This document shows, piece after piece, positions 8,553-17,444 of a stretch of 64,000 nucleotides of DNA. The notes under the pieces are model-generated. The model was not told the DNA's origin, did not search any database, and saw only the letters and a program-made list of their open reading frames with translations. Every line of letters begins with the position of its first letter. Position 1 is the first letter of the stretch. This DNA comes from Haemophilus parainfluenzae (GTDB taxonomy: Bacteria; Pseudomonadota; Gammaproteobacteria; Enterobacterales; Pasteurellaceae). Both the position numbers and the translations under genes were made by a program. The stretch covers positions 868,001-932,000 of the forward strand of contig NZ_CP063121.1 in NCBI RefSeq assembly GCF_014931415.1. The letters are read 5' to 3'.

Positions 8553-9680
8553 TTAAAGGTGCTCTTTTGCAAACATCAAATTGTCTAGTAATAGTTTTCT
8601 ATTTGGTTCTGGTACTGCTGGATTAAATAATAATTCGACGCAAAGATCATGGCAAAGCTGATAATTTCCCACCGAATTGGCACTCATAGCCAATTCCTCT
8701 TTAGCTTTCCATTCATAAACAGCGTGATCCACAAAAAGAATATCTTTACTTAGCGGGATGTTTGCCGCCACAGTTGCATAAATATAAGACAGTCTGGCTT
8801 TGTTGTGGTAGCGTAGTTGGCGAGCTAAATGATAAAGACTTTCCGCACGTTGTGGGCGATATTCATAAGTAGCCAATAATAAATTTTGTATTTCATTGAG
8901 TGATGCATTTAATTCAATTTTTAATAGGGCAATTTGGAGAAGTGAATAATAAACTTCTTCATACCATCCCCCTAAATTTGCACGTTTGGCATACCACTCA
9001 ATGGCCTTTTCAGGCATATCTGCATCACGATAAGATTGTGCGGTATAAAACGCATAGCGATCTTTAAGATCTTCATCTTCAGGTGAATTGAAGGCTTTTT
9101 CTAACACTTGAGCATCTTGGAAATATTTTTGTGGATTGTTGCTACGCGCCCCAAAACGACCACTAATCACATAATAATCACCAAAGATTTTTTGCTCCAC
9201 AACGGTTTTTTTACGTTGTTCGACAAATTCATGCAATACGCCACGCCAGTAGAATGAGCCATCATTACGAAACATAAGCGTACGGAAATAAACATTTGCA
9301 CCCGTTACACTATTTGCCATGCGGAAATAATAGCGATCGCTCGTCAGTTCTTCAGGTAATACAAAATTTCCTTCAAAGCGATCATCAGCATCAAAGATTA
9401 ATACATAATCTGTTTTTCCTTGTGCATGTTGTAGAGCACAATTTCGATTATGGGCAAAGTTTACCCATTCATCGTGATGAATTTCGCCTTGAATACCTTT
9501 TTCATCAAAGAATTGTTTGATAATGTCTGCAGTATTGTCGTCCGAGCCTGTATCACTAATGACATAATAATCTAATGGAACATGAGTAATAATGTTCTCT
9601 AATGTATCTCGGATGATAGCTGATTCATTTTTGACAATCATATTCAAACAGATTGTTTTTTTATCAGTTCTTTGAGGCAT
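8553..9680 (-). CDS. Glycosyltransferase family 2, probably lipooligosaccharide-related
   Basis: A 375-residue protein with an N-terminal GT-A domain: CLNMIVKNESAIIRDTLENI at about 11-30, ISDTGSDDNT, and the DxD-type motif LIFDADDRFEG near 93-103. The C-terminal half is helical with TPR-like features (RYAFYTAQSYRDADMPEKAI, SLYHLARQL). This architecture occurs in glycosyltransferases that extend lipooligosaccharide or glycosylate surface structures. Donor and acceptor are unknown. It is followed on the same strand, 60 bases on, by the decayed family 2 remnant, so the locus probably once carried two such genes. Confidence 0.85.
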   Translation of the reverse strand: MPQRTDKKTICLNMIVKNESAIIRDTLENIITHVPLDYYVISDTGSDDNTADIIKQFFDEKGIQGEIHHDEWVNFAHNRNCALQHAQGKTDYVLIFDADDRFEGNFVLPEELTSDRYYFRMANSVTGANVYFRTLMFRNDGSFYWRGVLHEFVEQRKKTVVEQKIFGDYYVISGRFGARSNNPQKYFQDAQVLEKAFNSPEDEDLKDRYAFYTAQSYRDADMPEKAIEWYAKRANLGGWYEEVYYSLLQIALLKIELNASLNEIQNLLLATYEYRPQRAESLYHLARQLRYHNKARLSYIYATVAANIPLSKDILFVDHAVYEWKAKEELAMSANSVGNYQLCHDLCVELLFNPAVPEPNRKLLLDNLMFAKEHL

Positions 9681-9898
9681 TTTTCTATCTCTTATGTTTA
9701 TTATTCATTCAAATTTATTTCTCTTTAGAGTTGAAGAGCATTATAGCGAAAATACATTTTGCTTGCTGAAAATTATGCGAAAAATGACCGCACTTTTTCT
9801 CGCATATAGACAATTCCAATTACATCAATTTATAGCTTTCTCATTCAGTTTTAGGCACAATAGAACAAAATTCCAATGAGTAAAAAAGGATAATGAAA

Positions 9899-11269
9899 AT
9901 GACTAAACATTATGATTATATTGCGATCGGTGGCGGCTCCGGCGGGATTGCCTCAATTAACCGTGCGGCAAGCTATGGCAAAAAATGTGCAATTATTGAA
10001 GCAAAACATCTCGGTGGCACTTGTGTGAACGTAGGTTGTGTACCGAAAAAAGTGATGTTCTATGGCGCACAAATTGCAGAAGCGATTAATAGCTATGCAC
10101 CCGCTTATGGTTTTGATGTAGAAGTGAAAAAGTTTGATTACGCGAAATTAGTTGAGAGTCGTCAAGCTTATATCGATCGTATTCATACCTCTTACAATAA
10201 TGTGTTAGCAAAAAATAATGTGGATGTTCTAAATGGTTTTGCGCGTTTTAAAGATGCGAAAACGATTGAAGTGAGCTATGCAGATGGTTCAACAGAATTA
10301 GTGACTGCAAATCATATCTTAATTGCTACAGGTGGCCGTCCAAGTATTCCAGCGGTAAAAGGTGCTGAATACGGAATTGATTCAAATGGTGTATTTGCTT
10401 TAAATGAATTACCAAAACGTGTTGCAGTAGTAGGTGCTGGTTATATTGCAGTTGAATTAGCGGGTGTTTTAAATAGCTTAGGCAGCGAAACCCATTTATT
10501 TGTTCGCCAACATGCCCCATTGCGTAATCAAGATCCATTAATTGTCGAAACCTTAGTTGAAGTGTTAGCACAAGATGGTATCCAATTGCATACAAAAGCG
10601 TTGCCTGAAGAAGTCGTGAAAAATGCCGATGGTTCGCTTACCTTGAAATTACAAGATGGTCGTGAAACCACAGTGGATACGTTAATTTGGGCGATTGGTC
10701 GTGAACCGGCAACGGATGTGATTAATCTTGAAGTAACCGGTGTGAAAACTAACTCACGCGGACAAATTATTGTTGATAAATACCAAAATACAAACGTACC
10801 TGGCATTTATGCGGTAGGTGATATTATCGAAGGTGGTATTGAATTAACACCAGTTGCTGTGGCGGCAGGTCGTCGTTTGTCTGAGCGTTTATTCAATAAC
10901 AAACCAAATGAGCATTTGGATTACAATCTTGTGCCAACGGTTGTGTTCAGCCATCCGCCAATTGGTACAGTGGGTTTAACTGAACCGCAAGCGATTGAGC
11001 AATATGGCGAAGAAAATGTGAAAGTATATAAATCCTCTTTCACAGCAATGTACACCGCTGTCACTGAACATCGTCAACCTTGCCGCATGAAATTAGTGTG
11101 TGTCGGCAAAGAAGAGAAAATCGTGGGCTTACACGGCATTGGTTTCGGTGTGGATGAAATGATTCAAGGTTTTGCTGTGGCAATCAAAATGGGGGCAACT
11201 AAAGCAGACTTTGATAATACGGTGGCAATTCACCCAACAGGTTCTGAAGAGTTTGTGACAATGCGTTAA
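9899..11269 (+). CDS. gor: Glutathione reductase
   Basis: A cytoplasmic FAD- and NADPH-dependent disulfide reductase that keeps glutathione reduced. The FAD motif GGGSGG is near the N terminus, the redox pair is CVNVGC (Cys42/Cys47 with the chosen start), the NADPH site is [13 protein letters not shown], and the C-terminal catalytic segment is HPTGSEEF. I use ATG 9899 rather than 9893. The AAGGA site at 9886-9890 is 8 bases from it but only 2 from the earlier ATG, and the numbering then matches known Gor proteins. The length of 456 residues is normal. A USS-pair terminator follows. Confidence 0.97.
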   Translation: MTKHYDYIAIGGGSGGIASINRAASYGKKCAIIEAKHLGGTCVNVGCVPKKVMFYGAQIAEAINSYAPAYGFDVEVKKFDYAKLVESRQAYIDRIHTSYNNVLAKNNVDVLNGFARFKDAKTIEVSYADGSTELVTANHILIATGGRPSIPAVKGAEYGIDSNGVFALNELPKRVAVVGAGYIAVELAGVLNSLGSETHLFVRQHAPLRNQDPLIVETLVEVLAQDGIQLHTKALPEEVVKNADGSLTLKLQDGRETTVDTLIWAIGREPATDVINLEVTGVKTNSRGQIIVDKYQNTNVPGIYAVGDIIEGGIELTPVAVAAGRRLSERLFNNKPNEHLDYNLVPTVVFSHPPIGTVGLTEPQAIEQYGEENVKVYKSSFTAMYTAVTEHRQPCRMKLVCVGKEEKIVGLHGIGFGVDEMIQGFAVAIKMGATKADFDNTVAIHPTGSEEFVTMR

Positions 11270-11279
11270 TTGCAGATAA

Positions 11280-11323
11280 AAAAAGTGCGGTCAAAATCTC
11301 TGATGTTTTTGACCGCACTTTTT
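11280..11323. terminator. Paired uptake signals forming a bidirectional terminator
   Basis: Two inverted USS cores (AAGTGCGGTCAAAA and its complement) form a 15-base stem followed by T runs on both strands. It lies between the converging gor and yafJ-type genes. Confidence 0.85.
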
Positions 11324-11337
11324 ATTGTGATTTGTTA

Positions 11338-12165
11338 TTAGGCTGCTGCGCGATTGCCTAATGTACCATCATCTTCCATTTCTTTAGCTACACCGACGAC
11401 CTCAGCAATTTTGTCTCCTTCTTTGAAGAATACGAAACCACCATGTTCCATTTTAACCCAGGGTTCATCTTTGGTGAGCGGGAACGTCGTAATGATTGTG
11501 ACTTTGTCGCCATCTTTTGCGTAATCATTAAAATCGATGACGCCATCATCATCAATTCGGTGAGCTTTACCAAAAGGAGCTTTACGCGTTAAGTAATGCA
11601 AATTGGTTGAGCAGTGGGCAATCATCCATTCTCCATTTGAAAGAATGAAGTTAAAGGTGCCTTTTTGTGATAGCTCTTTGGTAATATCTTGAATAGCTTC
11701 AAAAATTTCCATTTCAGACGGTTTACGACGGAAGCGATTTTTCAAATATTCCGCCATATAACAAAATGCGGCTTCTGAATCAGTTGAGCCAATCGGCTGA
11801 CAGAAACTCTCAGACATATCTGGTAATTCTTTTAAATTACCGTTGTGAGCAAACACCCAGTTTTGTCCCCAAATTTCACGAATAAAGGGATGGGTGTTTT
11901 CAATGGTCACACCGCCTTGCGTTGCTTTACGAATGTGAGCAATCACATTGAGTGATTTAATTTTGTATTGTTTTACACAATCTGCAATAGGGGATTGTGA
12001 CGCTGCGTGGTTATCGCGAAAAATACGCACACCACGACCTTCAAAAAAAGCGATACCGAAGCCATCTGAATGGCAATCAGTAAGACCTGCACGACGACGG
12101 AAACCTTCAAAAGAAAAGACAATATCCGTCGGCGTATTGCAGTTCATTCCGAGTAATTGGCACAT
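11338..12165 (-). CDS. Class II glutamine amidotransferase-like protein (YafJ family)
   Basis: A 275-residue protein starting MCQLLGMNC, with the catalytic cysteine at position 2 exposed after removal of Met, as in N-terminal nucleophile amidotransferases. Further family marks are the DGFGIAFFEGRG, RKATQGGV, NTHPF and VFAHNGNL segments that form the glutamine-binding site. YafJ proteins resemble the glutaminase half of larger enzymes, but no synthase domain is attached, so the acceptor of the released ammonia, or any other role, is unknown. It converges with gor. No partner gene is adjacent. Confidence 0.85.
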   Translation of the reverse strand: MCQLLGMNCNTPTDIVFSFEGFRRRAGLTDCHSDGFGIAFFEGRGVRIFRDNHAASQSPIADCVKQYKIKSLNVIAHIRKATQGGVTIENTHPFIREIWGQNWVFAHNGNLKELPDMSESFCQPIGSTDSEAAFCYMAEYLKNRFRRKPSEMEIFEAIQDITKELSQKGTFNFILSNGEWMIAHCSTNLHYLTRKAPFGKAHRIDDDGVIDFNDYAKDGDKVTIITTFPLTKDEPWVKMEHGGFVFFKEGDKIAEVVGVAKEMEDDGTLGNRAAA

Positions 12166-12345
12166 AAATTCCTACAGCTTATTTTTATATTTTTTATAAC
12201 CTTATAATGTGTGCTGATTTAACACCATAATGCGTTGAAATTCAAGATGGATAACAAAGGATTTTTAGAAGAAAATGTTACATAAAATAACCTGAAAATC
12301 TTTCTGATCTGAAGGCTAGAGATGAGCACTTTATTAAGGCAATAA

Positions 12346-12370
12346 AAAAGGCGTGTTTATCACGCCTTTT
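12346..12370 (-). terminator. Terminator of the MFS gene
   Basis: A perfect 10-base stem AAAAGGCGTG / CACGCCTTTT with a 5-base loop lies 18 bases past the MFS stop. The T-rich side follows on the minus strand. Confidence 0.85.
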
Positions 12371-12387
12371 GCTATATTTTTTTAAGA

Positions 12388-13704
12388 TTATGCTTTAATT
12401 TCTGAGCGGTTTTTTAAGAAAAAGAGTGCGACTGTTGAGATTAACATCACAAAGCCAACGCCAACATATAAACTCTGTTTATCCCAGCCCATATCTAATA
12501 ATTGACCCGCAATCGTTGGAGCAAGAATAGCACCAATACGACCGATACCAATTGACCAGCCCACACCGGTGCTACGAATATCGGCATCATAAGTAAGTGG
12601 GTTTAAGGTATAAAGCCCGCTGATACAGCCATTCATGAGCGCACCAACTAAAATACCGAATACCATCGCAATCCATAAAACGGACGAGGATAAGATAAAG
12701 GTAATGATTGCAGCGGAAGATAATACGGTGAATAAAATCAACACGCCGCGTGCCGTCCACCGGCTAGCCAGTAAGCCATAGATTAGGGCACCACAAGTGC
12801 CGCCTAATGAGATCATCATCCCTACGCTTACACTTTGCTCTGTCGTCATACCCGCTTCTTTTAATAACGCAGGTGTCCATGAGCTAATAAAATAGAAACT
12901 GAACATGATCGCAAAGAAAGCCGTCCAAATTAACAGAGTGGAGTGTAAGTATTTTTCGCTGAATAATTGGCTAATAGGTAATTTAGTCTTAACTTTTTCC
13001 ATTTTTTCTGGAAGTTTCCAATCACCGGCTAAACCAATTTTTTTTGCGATTAAATTTAACCGCACCTCTGCATTTTTAGGTTGTTTAGAAGTGAGAAAAT
13101 CAATGGATTCCGGTAACCAAATAAATAAAACGACTAAAAGTAAACCGGTTAAGATAGCGCCCGCGAGAAATACTGAACGCCAGCCATACTCACCTTGCAA
13201 CATTACCGCGAACATACCGCCTAATACTGCACCGACACCAAATCCTGCTGCATAGACACTGATTGCAAAGCTACGCCATTTGCGAGAAGAGTATTCGCTG
13301 GTGATCACGTTTGTACCCACTAAAATACCGCCAACACCAAGACCGGTGATAACGCGCCAGAAACCGAGCCACTGATATTGTGAAATAAATGCCGAACCTA
13401 ACATCCCGATAGCAGAGAGTGATACTGCCATTAATAACACTGGGCGACGACCAATTTTATCTGCAAGTGGTGCAAGGAAAAGTGAGCCTGCGGTCATACC
13501 AAATAAGCCGGCACTTAATAAATAACCTAACTCAATCCCCGTGAGACCAAATTCGCCACGAATGGCTGTTGCCGTGAAGGCCAGGGCTAATACATCGAAG
13601 CCGTCAAGTAAATTCATAATGGCAGCCATCACCACAATCATCCATTGATAAGCCCCCATTGGGCTTTGTTCTATTTTGGCTCTAAGAGAAAGCGTTTCGG
13701 TCAT
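12388..13704 (-). CDS. MFS transporter, aromatic acid/H+ symporter-like
   Basis: A 438-residue protein with about 12 membrane spans. The first span carries MNLLDGFDVLALAFTATAI, where the DGxD motif is characteristic of the aromatic-acid:H+ symporter (AAHS) family. The loop 2-3 MFS motif reads APLADKIGRRPVLL. Two six-helix halves are separated by a basic cytoplasmic loop near residues 210-235. AAHS members import benzoate-, gallate- or hydroxyphenyl-type acids, but no aromatic catabolic gene is nearby, so the substrate is open. It is 14 bases from the stop of the upstream yhhQ on the same strand and may be co-transcribed with it. Confidence 0.8.
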   Translation of the reverse strand: MTETLSLRAKIEQSPMGAYQWMIVVMAAIMNLLDGFDVLALAFTATAIRGEFGLTGIELGYLLSAGLFGMTAGSLFLAPLADKIGRRPVLLMAVSLSAIGMLGSAFISQYQWLGFWRVITGLGVGGILVGTNVITSEYSSRKWRSFAISVYAAGFGVGAVLGGMFAVMLQGEYGWRSVFLAGAILTGLLLVVLFIWLPESIDFLTSKQPKNAEVRLNLIAKKIGLAGDWKLPEKMEKVKTKLPISQLFSEKYLHSTLLIWTAFFAIMFSFYFISSWTPALLKEAGMTTEQSVSVGMMISLGGTCGALIYGLLASRWTARGVLILFTVLSSAAIITFILSSSVLWIAMVFGILVGALMNGCISGLYTLNPLTYDADIRSTGVGWSIGIGRIGAILAPTIAGQLLDMGWDKQSLYVGVGFVMLISTVALFFLKNRSEIKA

Positions 13705-13718
13705 TTTATTTCCTTAAG

Positions 13719-14426
13719 TTAAGCAAACTGACGAGAGCTTGCGAGAGATTGAAGTTTACGCAAAATCATGCTGAGTACCACGCCATAAGCGGGAACAAAC
13801 AAGACGATGCCGACAAATAATTTAAATAAGTAATCGACAAATCCAAGGCTAAACCAATGTTCTGCCATAAATGGATCACTACTTTTATAAAACGCGACAC
13901 AAAAGAACATAAAGGTATCGGCAAGGGAACCAAATGTCATTGAGCTGCTAGGTGCAATCCACCAAGTTTTTAATTGGCGTAAGCGGTTGAATACTAACAC
14001 ATCTAATAATTGACCGAAAACATAAGCACAGAAACTCGCAAATGCAATACGGAAAACAAACATATTGAATTCACTGAGAGCTCCTAAGCCTTGATATTGC
14101 CCATTAGAGAAAACAACCGACACAATGTAGCTGACGATAAGTGCTGGAATCATCACGATAAAAATGATCCAACGTGCCTCTTTCGCCCCAAATACACGTA
14201 CTGTTAAATCAGTGGCTAAGAAAATGAATGGGAAAGTGAGTGTGCCCCATGTGCTGTGGAATGAGAAATCATCAGCAAAACCAAGTGCGGTCAATTTTAA
14301 ATTGATTTCAAATGGAATTTGAACGAAATAGTTACTGGCTGTGATGATGAAGATGTGAAATAAGCTTAATAAAATTAAAGCAAAACGTTTTTGTTGATCA
14401 TTGAAGATCGGAGTATTAATTTTCAT
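13719..14426 (-). CDS. yhhQ: Queuosine precursor transporter (YhhQ/VUT family)
   Basis: A 235-residue integral membrane protein with about six or seven spans. It belongs to the YhhQ (DUF165, VUT) family, shown by the SNYFVQIPFEI start, the LATDLTVRVFGAKEARWIIF block and the FGSLADTFMFFCVAFY segment. YhhQ imports 7-cyano-7-deazaguanine or preQ1 for queuosine modification of tRNA. The assignment is strongly supported by a preQ1-I riboswitch directly upstream (14434-14469), whose 3' part includes the ribosome binding site. The MFS gene follows after 14 bases. Confidence 0.92.
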   Translation of the reverse strand: MKINTPIFNDQQKRFALILLSLFHIFIITASNYFVQIPFEINLKLTALGFADDFSFHSTWGTLTFPFIFLATDLTVRVFGAKEARWIIFIVMIPALIVSYIVSVVFSNGQYQGLGALSEFNMFVFRIAFASFCAYVFGQLLDVLVFNRLRQLKTWWIAPSSSMTFGSLADTFMFFCVAFYKSSDPFMAEHWFSLGFVDYLFKLFVGIVLFVPAYGVVLSMILRKLQSLASSRQFA

Positions 14427-14433
14427 TTTAAGA

Positions 14434-14469
14434 CCTTTTTAGTTGGTTAATCGGGGGTAGGGAACCCGA
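14434..14469 (-). promoter_or_regulatory. preQ1-I riboswitch upstream of yhhQ
   Basis: On the minus strand, P1 is TCGGG pairing with CCCGA across loop TTCCCTACC. An A-rich tail TTAACCAACTAAAAAGG follows, whose AGG can pair with CCT in the loop to make the H-type pseudoknot of preQ1-I aptamers. The AAGG is also the ribosome binding site, 7 bases before the yhhQ ATG, so ligand binding should hide it and block translation. The layout closely resembles the Thermoanaerobacter preQ1-I aptamer as I remember it. The downstream gene is a queuosine-precursor transporter, which fits. Confidence 0.85.
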
Positions 14470-14505
14470 CATGAGAAATAAATCCGCCAAATTGGCGAGC
14501 CGTGA

Positions 14506-14533
14506 ATAATACTAGAATTTATTGGGATTGCAA
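14506..14533 (-). promoter_or_regulatory. Probable sigma70 promoter of yhhQ
   Basis: On the minus strand: TTGCAA (14533-14528), a 16-base spacer, then TATTAT (14511-14506). Transcription would start near 14499, and the leader would contain a small palindrome (14485-14497) before the riboswitch. Confidence 0.55.
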
Positions 14534-14577
14534 GAAAGTGCGGTCAAAAATTTAGGTATTTTATTTAAATTCAATAA

Positions 14578-14598
14578 AAATGATAAGAATTGTCATTT
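14578..14598 (+). promoter_or_regulatory. Putative Fur box of the siderophore receptor
   Basis: AAATGATAAGAATTGTCATTT is a near-palindrome resembling the Fur consensus GATAATGATAATCATTATC. It lies 68 bases before the receptor start and predicts iron repression. Confidence 0.65.
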
Positions 14599-14665
14599 AC
14601 ACCAAAATTATATTGTACTAGAATTCTCGGGCATTATTATTCCACTATGCCAGGAGAGCATTTCA

Positions 14666-16906
14666 ATGTATAAATCTAATCATTTAAAAACAACATCATT
14701 CTTCGCATTTAGTGCGTTAACAATCGCACTTTTTTCAAACTATTCTCATGCAGAAGAGAAACTTGAGGAAATTAAAGTTACTGCGGAAGATCAGGTAAAA
14801 CAATCGCTTGGTTCTTCTCTTGTGACTGCAAAAGATTTAGAAAAACGCCCTGCGACAAATGATATTTCTGAAGTATTACGTACTATGCCAGGTGTGAATT
14901 TGACGGGTAACTCATCTACAGGACAACGCGGAAATAAACGTCAAATTGATATTCGCGGTATGGGACCTGAAAACACATTGATTTTAGTGGATGGTAAACC
15001 AGTCACCTCTCGTAATGCAGAACGTTATGGTGTGCGTGGTGAACGTAATTCTCGTGGCGACAGCAACTGGGTGCCGGTTGAAGCGATTGAAAAAATTGAA
15101 GTATTACGTGGTCCTTCAGCAGCACGTTATGGTTCAGGTGCAATGGGTGGGGTGGTGAATATCATCACTAAACCTGTTACCAATGATTTACACGGTAGCT
15201 TAAGTTATTACACCAATCAACCAGAAGACAGCGATGAAGGTGCAACGAACCGTGTCGGTTTTAATCTAAGCGGTGCGTTAATTAAAGATGTATTGCAATT
15301 CCGTTTATATGGTAACTGGAACAAAACGCAAGCGGATGAAGTCGGTATTAATGGCGATCCTGCTATTGCCGGTCGTGAAGGTGTACGTAATAAAGATATT
15401 AATGGCCGTTTAGTGTGGAATATCAATGAGAAAAATAAATTAACCTTGGATTCTGGTTTTAGTCGCCAAGGCAATATTTATAACGGTGATACGCAAAATA
15501 GTGCGACTGAGCTTTACAACAGTATTAAAGCGCCTTATACCAGACAACTTGCTAGCTCAAAGGCGGAAACTGCTCGCCTTTATCGTCAGAATTATGCGTT
15601 AACTTATGAAGGTAAGTTTGATCATTTTGATAACAAAACTTATATCGCGTTTGATAAAACTAAAAATAGCCGATTACCTGAAGGATTAGCTGGTGGGCCA
15701 GAGGGAAGCTATACTAGCACTACAGGTTTTACTAACTCAATTTTAAAAAATACACGTTTTAGTTCAGAATTCTATATTCCATTTACACTTGGTGTAGAAC
15801 ACATGGTGACCTTGGGATTTGAAGGTACACATAGCACCTTAGATGATAAGCAGTCAATGACACAAAATCTTGGAGAAAAAGTGATTTTTGTGACAAATGC
15901 TAAGGGGCAAAGAGTACCAAAAGTTATTACTGATCCAACAGAATCATTCCCAGGTATTACAAAAAATCGTGGTGGTTATTCTAGCCAGACCGAATGGGCT
16001 ATCTTCCTAGAAGATAATATTTCGGTGACTGATAAGCTTATTTTAACACCTTCAGCTCGTTATGATCATAATAGTTATTCGGGATCGAATGTGAGTGGTG
16101 GGCTTAATTTCCTGTATGCTGTCACAGATAATGTGAATGTAAAAGGTGGAATTGCTAGAGCTTATAAAGCACCAAATCTTTATCAAACTAATCCAAACTA
16201 CTTACTTTATACACGTGGACAAGGTTGCCCAACCGCAGGTGATTATTCATGTTATTTCCAAGGTAATGAAGATTTGAAACCAGAAACTAGCTGGAATAAA
16301 GAGATTGGGGTGGAATACAATAAAGACGGTTATCTTGCATCTATTACGTATTTCCGTAACGATTACCGTAACAAAATTGTGCCATCAAATAAACTTATTG
16401 GTGTGACTTCTAATAAAAATGAAGTATATCAATGGAGTAATGCGAATCGTGCGCTTGTTGAAGGTCTAGAGGGAAATTTAACCTTACCATTAATCGAGAA
16501 TAAATTATCTTGGGTTAATAACTTCACTTATATGCACAAAACCAAAAATAAAGATACTGGCAATCCGCTTTCTATTGTGCCGAAATATACGTTAAATTCT
16601 AGCTTGAGCTATCAAATTACAGATGGTTTTGACGCAATGCTGACTTATACGCAATATGGTAAACAAACTGGTCGTAAAGTAAAAGAGATTAGAATGGAAA
16701 ATGCGGCAGCATTAGCTAATTCAACTGAAATCGGTAGTTATGCCGTTTGGGGATTAAGTGCAGGCTATAACTGGAAAGATACGATTAGTGTGCGTATTGG
16801 TGTGAGCAACTTATTTGATAAACGTGTTTATCGTGAAAATAATGGAGCAAGCACTTACAATGAGCCTGGTCGAGCTTATTACGCAACAGTTAAATATTCA
16901 TTTTAA
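14666..16906 (+). CDS. TonB-dependent siderophore receptor, FepA family
   Basis: An outer-membrane receptor for ferric siderophores, powered by TonB. The start at 14666 is chosen because AGGAG lies 9 bases upstream and it opens a classical signal peptide ending SHA; the product is 746 residues. A TonB-box-like EEIKVTA follows. The plug domain carries RQIDIRGMGPENTLILVDG and KIEVLRGPSAARYGSGAMGG, and the 22-strand barrel ends with the terminal aromatic in YYATVKYSF. Plug features and size match the catecholate receptors FepA, PfeA and IroN, though ligand specificity is uncertain. A Fur-like box lies upstream. No siderophore synthesis or ABC uptake genes are adjacent, so it probably scavenges siderophores made by other organisms. 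Confidence 0.9.
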   Translation: MYKSNHLKTTSFFAFSALTIALFSNYSHAEEKLEEIKVTAEDQVKQSLGSSLVTAKDLEKRPATNDISEVLRTMPGVNLTGNSSTGQRGNKRQIDIRGMGPENTLILVDGKPVTSRNAERYGVRGERNSRGDSNWVPVEAIEKIEVLRGPSAARYGSGAMGGVVNIITKPVTNDLHGSLSYYTNQPEDSDEGATNRVGFNLSGALIKDVLQFRLYGNWNKTQADEVGINGDPAIAGREGVRNKDINGRLVWNINEKNKLTLDSGFSRQGNIYNGDTQNSATELYNSIKAPYTRQLASSKAETARLYRQNYALTYEGKFDHFDNKTYIAFDKTKNSRLPEGLAGGPEGSYTSTTGFTNSILKNTRFSSEFYIPFTLGVEHMVTLGFEGTHSTLDDKQSMTQNLGEKVIFVTNAKGQRVPKVITDPTESFPGITKNRGGYSSQTEWAIFLEDNISVTDKLILTPSARYDHNSYSGSNVSGGLNFLYAVTDNVNVKGGIARAYKAPNLYQTNPNYLLYTRGQGCPTAGDYSCYFQGNEDLKPETSWNKEIGVEYNKDGYLASITYFRNDYRNKIVPSNKLIGVTSNKNEVYQWSNANRALVEGLEGNLTLPLIENKLSWVNNFTYMHKTKNKDTGNPLSIVPKYTLNSSLSYQITDGFDAMLTYTQYGKQTGRKVKEIRMENAAALANSTEIGSYAVWGLSAGYNWKDTISVRIGVSNLFDKRVYRENNGASTYNEPGRAYYATVKYSF

Positions 16907-16927
16907 TTGAGCGTTTAGAACTGATAG

Positions 16928-16959
16928 AAAAAGTGCGGTCGATTTTGACCGCACTTTTT
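16928..16959. terminator. Paired uptake signals, bidirectional terminator
   Basis: AAAAAGTGCGGTC and GACCGCACTTTTT are inverted around a 6-base loop, followed by T runs, just after the receptor stop. Confidence 0.85.
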
Positions 16960-16995
16960 TATTGATTGAATTTTGAAAATGGTGAATTTCAGGTA

Positions 16996-17021
16996 ATAAA
17001 AAACCCTGCATAGGCAGGGTT
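16996..17021 (-). terminator. Terminator of rpmE
   Basis: The stem AACCCTGC / GCAGGGTT is followed on the minus strand by a T-rich run. It lies 18 bases past the rpmE stop. Confidence 0.85.
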
Positions 17022-17038
17022 CTTCACACAGATTCAAA

Positions 17039-17251
17039 TTATTTTGTACCTGGGATTTTGAAACGGCTGTTAAAGCGTTCAACACGACCACCAGTATCAA
17101 CAACACGTTGTTTACCAGTGTAGAATGGGTGGCAGCTACCGCACACATCAAGGTTGATGTCTTTGCCTAAAGTAGAACGAGTTTTGATCACGTTACCGCA
17201 AGAACAAGTTGCAGTGATCTCTTTATATTCTGGGTGAATACCTTGTTTCAT
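17039..17251 (-). CDS. rpmE: 50S ribosomal protein L31, zinc-binding type
   Basis: A 70-residue ribosomal protein starting [13 protein letters not shown] choose this Met (17251) rather than one four codons upstream because it matches the family. Cys16 and Cys18 plus Cys37 and Cys40 form the zinc-binding set, so this is the C+ form, which is replaced by a cysteine-free paralogue under zinc limitation in many bacteria. No such paralogue is in the window. It has its own terminator and is transcribed away from mutY. Confidence 0.97.
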   Translation of the reverse strand: MKQGIHPEYKEITATCSCGNVIKTRSTLGKDINLDVCGSCHPFYTGKQRVVDTGGRVERFNSRFKIPGTK

Positions 17252-17444
17252 AGAAAACCTCAAATTGAAGCCACGCCGCTATAAATGCTTTCCACTTACA
17301 CCGCGTGAGTTAATAATCGCCGACAATCCGGCACCAAATTAGACTGCGAATTATACTGAAAAAATCAAATTGATCAAGTGGTGTGCTTTAGTGATAGAAT
17401 CATCGCAAAATTTTTGCTTATTTTAATCGCACTTTAGGAAAGTT

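Noticed and set aside
9694..9879. 61-residue plus-strand frame before gor
   Set aside because: It crosses an uptake signal, has no ribosome site and no recognisable protein features.
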